Shown here: piece by piece, positions 60,057 to 64,000 of the stretch
How positions within the stretch are numbered: the first letter of the stretch is position 1
Layout of the letters: every line of letters begins with the position of its first letter
Source: Phytomonas francai
Taxonomy: Eukaryota > Euglenozoa > Kinetoplastea > Trypanosomatida > Trypanosomatidae
Direction: 5' to 3'
Assembly: GCA_001766655.1 (NCBI GenBank)
Contig: MJCC01000010.1
Location: 185,201 to 249,200, forward strand
Length of the DNA stretch: 64,000 nt
The notes under the pieces: model-generated
The model's input: the letters and a program-made list of their open reading frames with translations, nothing else
The model's database searches: none
What the model was told of the DNA's origin: nothing
Position numbers and translations under genes: made by a program

Positions 60057-61805
60057 ATGATTCCTCGCAATGATGGTCTTGTGCCTCGGATTCAACCGAC
60101 CGTTTACACGTCAAAAAAAGAAAAACAGGATGGCACAATAGTGGACAAGAAACAGCCGCCTCGTGTCCGTATAACCCGGTACCCAATCCTTACGCCAGCT
60201 CAGTTTAGCGCTGCCTCTTCTTCGATACACGAATCAACGCAGCTTTCAAAGCCTCCTGTCAGATCACGTGGGGTGGCAGAGCGTGATGCTAGCCCTTCAA
60301 GCGTTCCAAGCAGTCATGTCTTTCCGGTTGAAGCCAATCTCAGGTTGTATTCTTTTATTCCAACTCTTGAGTGCCCTGAAGCTCCAGTATCCCTTCAAAT
60401 GCAGCTTCCTGAGTATTACCTACAGCGACAAAAAGACCCTGCATCGGGAAGACCGCCGAAGGAAGAGACAACCAGGGGCGAAGAGGGGGTAAATGAAGAT
60501 GACACTAACAACGAGGATGCTGAGTGGGTAACGACTGCGGTTGCCGAAGCTGCGGGAACTACTCGACGTTTTCGTTCAAAACACAAGAGTCGAAGCAAAC
60601 CTCATGAGCCAACTCGCTGTATGTACACTGCAACGTGCCCTGATCCGAACAAGGGCACTGCCAATGGGGAGTTTCTGGCTCCTTCAGCAACACTTCATCT
60701 CAGCTCTGTGCCGCTTTCGGAGTATGAGCAGCACACATGTGTCCTCTTACGACCTCTTGCGGGGCCCCCGGTGACTATCACTGCGCAGAATCCGGTGGAC
60801 AACTCACCCCGCATGGAGCCATCCGAGGTCCCGTCCGTTCTCACCGCCCTAGTTCTTGAGAAATCTCTTATGGAGCTCCGCTGTGAAAGGGTGGAAGCTT
60901 TAGCAGTTCGTGGGGAAGACACCCAGGGGATATCCCCCGCTTGGTTGTCGTCATCCAGCACACGGTTCAAGAAGAGTGAGTGGAAATCGATGGATGCAAT
61001 GGACATGGAGGAAGCGAGGTCCGGCGGAAGTCGCTGGCAGATGGAGGAGGCAACGGACACCGATCGTGACGTGATCGAGGCAGAAAAGAGGCATCTCAAG
61101 AAGGTGCGCACGGAGGCATTGCAGGGATGGAGCACCAAGGAGGCTCAGGCTGCTGGAGCAGATCTCGGGGATCGTTGGGGTTTACTCAATCGGTATCGCG
61201 ATTCCCATGGGAGTAGTTTTGTAGCTCCTCCTAAAGTGCTGCAGGCAGCCCTTGCTTCTAAAGGTGATAATGATCAGACCAGTATGCCGACACCTAAGCA
61301 ACCCCCTGCCGCAATCCGCCTTATCCATCGGACGCGATCTCTCGAGGAATCAACGAATAGTGAGCGTACAAAACAAACCAAAACGACAATTGCATTGACT
61401 ACCCCAAGTATGGGGTTTGTCGCTAGCAAACAGCCACAATCAAATGGGTCATCGACTTCTCCAATACCATCTGCAGACCAACAGCGGTCAACACTGAAAA
61501 CTGGACATGCCGGTGATAACGACAGCGGTGAACTGGCTGAGCTGGGTGAGCAAGCGCGTCAAGTAGTTACCCAGCTTTTGGGTTCAGAGGGTCACACTGT
61601 AGTTTCACTCAAAGAATTGGAAAAGCTGATCCTAAAGCGACTCAACAGCTATGCTGGTGCAGCGGAAAAAGCCAAAAGTAGCGCTACGAAGGCAGAAGCG
61701 GTGCGATGGTTCTCACGTGCCCAAACCGCACTGAAGCAGTGGCTGAGAGCGGAAAACTACATTCTAGATCCTGGCGGCAATGTGACTTTATCAGTTGAAA
61801 AGTAA
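60057..61805 (+). CDS. Hypothetical protein, weak RPC5 (RNA polymerase III subunit) resemblance
   Basis: Protein of 582 residues. Two strand-rich stretches lie at about 95-125 (RLYSFIPTLE ... LQMQLPEYYL) and 185-245 (TRCMYTATC, ATLHLSSVPLSE, HTCVLLRPL). They are followed by a helical, acidic-basic segment (about 335-390) with DRWGLLNRYRDS. This order loosely resembles RPC5/POLR3E, where a barrel is followed by a linker and winged helices. The last ~75 residues (LEKLILKRLNSYAGAAEKAK ... WLRAENYIL) could be a winged-helix. The middle is disordered. The resemblance is weak, and the gene should be treated as unknown. Confidence 0.65.
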   Translation: MIPRNDGLVPRIQPTVYTSKKEKQDGTIVDKKQPPRVRITRYPILTPAQFSAASSSIHESTQLSKPPVRSRGVAERDASPSSVPSSHVFPVEANLRLYSFIPTLECPEAPVSLQMQLPEYYLQRQKDPASGRPPKEETTRGEEGVNEDDTNNEDAEWVTTAVAEAAGTTRRFRSKHKSRSKPHEPTRCMYTATCPDPNKGTANGEFLAPSATLHLSSVPLSEYEQHTCVLLRPLAGPPVTITAQNPVDNSPRMEPSEVPSVLTALVLEKSLMELRCERVEALAVRGEDTQGISPAWLSSSSTRFKKSEWKSMDAMDMEEARSGGSRWQMEEATDTDRDVIEAEKRHLKKVRTEALQGWSTKEAQAAGADLGDRWGLLNRYRDSHGSSFVAPPKVLQAALASKGDNDQTSMPTPKQPPAAIRLIHRTRSLEESTNSERTKQTKTTIALTTPSMGFVASKQPQSNGSSTSPIPSADQQRSTLKTGHAGDNDSGELAELGEQARQVVTQLLGSEGHTVVSLKELEKLILKRLNSYAGAAEKAKSSATKAEAVRWFSRAQTALKQWLRAENYILDPGGNVTLSVEK

Positions 61806-62449
61806 AACATTGGTAATTGTTTTCAGTCTTTGGAATAGAAGCGACAAAAAGGTGGAGAGAAGCCAGGCTTGCAGAGAAAAGTAGAGCTTGAGATGGATGT
61901 GGGAGTTGCTTGAAATTACCACTAAGCACTGTTGAATGTTTGAATTTACATTACATTATGTGCATGGATTTTAGGGCGTACTTTTTTATTATTAAATCAA
62001 TGACTTCATTTACGTATCTATATATTTTCATGTCTGTGAGGAGTGCCTGTTCGAGACTATGAAAGGAGGTTTTTGCTTATCTTTCATATTTTTTTAAATA
62101 CCATAATAGGGTCGTTGGCAGTACCCCCAAACAACAATTGCAAGTAACACTCAAAGGGAAAGAATACACATTTAACTGTTCTAGTCTCTTTAAAGAGCTG
62201 AGAATAGAGGAGAGGAAGAGATCATACATATCCATATATATGCTATCACATTGAAGGGAGAACTGGAAATACTTTGGCATTTACCTGACACCTTTAGACG
62301 CCACTATTTTTCTATAGCTTATTACAACACGGCTCGAGTTTTTAGTCACTTATATCGTGACTTCTGTACCGAGGTGAATTTTTTTTTGTCCCTCACTGTT
62401 ATTACCCAACGGTGAGGTGGATCGCTGATAATTTCTTCCACGCGCTCTA
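61806..62449. other. Intergenic spacer
   Basis: AT-rich, with a pyrimidine stretch at about 62380-62408 followed by AG near 62415. No gene seen. Confidence 0.5.
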
Positions 62450-63649
62450 ATGGACCAAGATGACGTTAATAAAGAGCACAAGCTTTCTTCACATGCCGCA
62501 GTGAGTGGGAGTTTCCATTCTCAAGGTGCCCCCGGCGCTATTGAGAAATCTCATGCCAGCAAACAACAGAACCTGATATTTGTAGACTCTTCAATAAATG
62601 CTCTTAGTCGCGAAGAATATGAAGCTGCAGCAGATCGAGAACTGCTTACAAGTGCTCCTCATATGAGTGCCCACCAATATTCGACGAATCTCTACGCACC
62701 GCGGTTATCCGTATCGCTTGACAAGACTGTGGTGGTAAAATCAGAACCTATTACTTACCCGAAGTTTAGCCACGATGACGAAGGAGAAGCTGAAGGCATG
62801 ATTCGCGTGCGCGTCGTGCGGAATGGCACCATAACAACAGAAGCGGTGGATCCGTACCGTCTAGCACGTCTCTATGCCCAGAAGAATGCTGCGTTGAGGC
62901 AAGTACAGGGGATACACACATCTCTTGAGCCACCTGAGTGGGTTAGGCTGCATCCGCTTCTAGGGTCTTATTTGGCGGAGGCTTTTGGGACCTTTGCGTG
63001 TACATTGACGTTGTCGCTCGCGGCCGCTTCCAACAAGTCCATCTTTTCCATGTCAGACGACTCTAGCATCATGTGCCTCCCCATAGGCTTTATATTTCTG
63101 AGCATGATATCGGCATTTTCCTACATTTCAGGAGGGCATTTCAATCCTGCCCTGTCCATCGCTATCGCGCTCGTTCACAAGTTAAGTCTCACGCACTGTG
63201 TTGGGTACATCATCTGTCAAACCGCAGCCGCATTTGGAGCTGGGGTGGTGGCCATGTTACTCCAGGACAGCATGGACATCTACGTCCCCAAAATCGTTGA
63301 GGTGTTAGTGTTCAAAGGCCTCTTGTTACAGATGACCTACACGTTTATCCTTGTGCTCGTGGGGCTCCACACCGGCTACGCGCGGCGCTCTCATGAGCCT
63401 TTAGCGGGACTGGCGATGGGCATGGTCATGCTCGCTAGCGTCGCGGCGATGGGCTCGATCTCGAGTGGAGTCTTCAACCCCGCGGTGGCGACGGGCCTGC
63501 AGGTCGCGGCGTGTCTTGCCGGGAACTGCGATTGGCTGGAGGTCTTCTGGGTGGACTGGGTGGCCCCGGTCCTGGGCGCCGCCCTCGCCGCCCTCATTTT
63601 CCTCCAGATGCGTCCGCGAACGGAGAACGACGAGGAGTTGGATTGGTAG
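62450..63649 (+). CDS. Aquaporin / MIP-family channel with long N-terminal tail
   Basis: Protein of 399 residues. The first ~165 are polar and probably cytosolic; they include a charged patch and no membrane segment. The remaining ~230 form a six-helix MIP channel with both NPA boxes, N232-P233-A234 (GGHFNPALS) and N343-P344-A345 (SGVFNPAVATG). The residue after the second box, normally Arg of the ar/R filter, is V346. Val here is known from plant TIP1 channels, which pass urea, glycerol or peroxide as well as water. The channel may therefore be broad in substrate. It should sit in an internal or plasma membrane. Codon GC is high near the 3' end (about 63380-63640). Confidence 0.85.
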   Translation: MDQDDVNKEHKLSSHAAVSGSFHSQGAPGAIEKSHASKQQNLIFVDSSINALSREEYEAAADRELLTSAPHMSAHQYSTNLYAPRLSVSLDKTVVVKSEPITYPKFSHDDEGEAEGMIRVRVVRNGTITTEAVDPYRLARLYAQKNAALRQVQGIHTSLEPPEWVRLHPLLGSYLAEAFGTFACTLTLSLAAASNKSIFSMSDDSSIMCLPIGFIFLSMISAFSYISGGHFNPALSIAIALVHKLSLTHCVGYIICQTAAAFGAGVVAMLLQDSMDIYVPKIVEVLVFKGLLLQMTYTFILVLVGLHTGYARRSHEPLAGLAMGMVMLASVAAMGSISSGVFNPAVATGLQVAACLAGNCDWLEVFWVDWVAPVLGAALAALIFLQMRPRTENDEELDW

Positions 63650-64000
63650 TCGAATCCGATGGGGTCGTTTGTGTTGGGAACCATAACGTGCCGGTCGATC
63701 TCAGGATGAAGCTCCAGGGATGCTCGAGAGAAGAAAATAGTGTGTGCGCAGGTGGAGAAGCGCCCCAGGTATGCATCTTGTACCAAACTACCAAGGTTTG
63801 TCAAAGGAACCGTGATTGAAAATTCACTTCTAGTGCACGAAATGAGGTTTGGCAACTTGATCCCATGACGAGTTTTTTTTAACATTGAAGTTGATTTTGA
63901 TCTGTTTTGAAGCAAAATGAGTGGCTTTTTCTTTAGTCTCCTCAGTAGTTGTTTGGTCATCAATATCAAGGAGAAACACAGTGGATTATTTCTGAATTTT
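63650..64000. other. 3' flanking sequence
   Basis: Sequence after the aquaporin stop to the window end. It holds no start of another supported gene. Open frames on both strands here are short extensions of GC-rich coding sequence. Confidence 0.5.

Noticed and set aside
1..64000. CRISPR array, retroposon or other mobile element
   Set aside because: No regular spaced repeats, reverse transcriptase, transposase or long terminal repeats were seen; only simple-sequence tracts.

Overview
The window looks like a nuclear chromosome segment from a kinetoplastid, probably a trypanosomatid. About 24 intronless protein genes all lie on the + strand, separated by AT-rich spacers that carry polypyrimidine tracts ending in AG, the usual signals for spliced-leader trans-splicing. 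This is the layout of one directional polycistronic unit. Several proteins point the same way: a close match to the trypanosome uridylyltransferase TUT4, a MERS1-like Nudix protein and a TTA1/PIG-S-like GPI transamidase subunit. I cannot name the genus. No tRNA, rRNA, CRISPR array or mobile element was recognised.

Layout. 1-1362: no convincing gene. 1.4-8.5 kb: a giant TRM3/TARBP1-type tRNA ribose methyltransferase and an iron superoxide dismutase with a long N-terminal extension. 9.3-20.9 kb: a complex I LYR subunit (NDUFB9-like) with an added membrane segment, a zinc-finger protein, a degenerate EF-hand-like protein, a twin CX9C mitochondrial protein, a WD40 protein and a PIG-S/TTA1-like membrane protein. 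21.3-26.1 kb: a 1609-residue protein made of two AMP-deaminase-like domains, both lacking the metal-binding residues; this is the most unusual gene here. 26.7-30.9 kb: a coiled-coil protein and a SAMHD1-like HD-domain dNTPase. 32.4-34.9 kb: an apparently broken or split gene with degenerate cyclic-nucleotide-binding-like domains and a run of 16 C at the break. 36.8-42.4 kb: a candidate MED14-like Mediator scaffold and a PRP6 U5 snRNP protein. 43.0-52.1 kb: a small ubiquitin-fold protein, a 74-residue membrane protein, a large LRR/disordered protein, TUT4 and the MERS1-like Nudix protein. 53.4-63.6 kb: an unknown 960-residue protein, a transportin-like karyopherin, an unknown protein with weak RPC5 resemblance, and an aquaporin with a long N-terminal tail.

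The genes do not form one pathway, as expected for kinetoplastid clusters. Themes are RNA metabolism (TRM3, PRP6, TUT4, MERS1-like), mitochondrial function (SOD, NDUFB9-like, CX9C) and nucleotide handling (SAMHD1-like, dead AMP deaminase). Several long reading frames open only at GTG or TTG; I moved those starts to the first in-frame ATG. Coding GC varies strongly within genes, with local patches of 70-80% GC.
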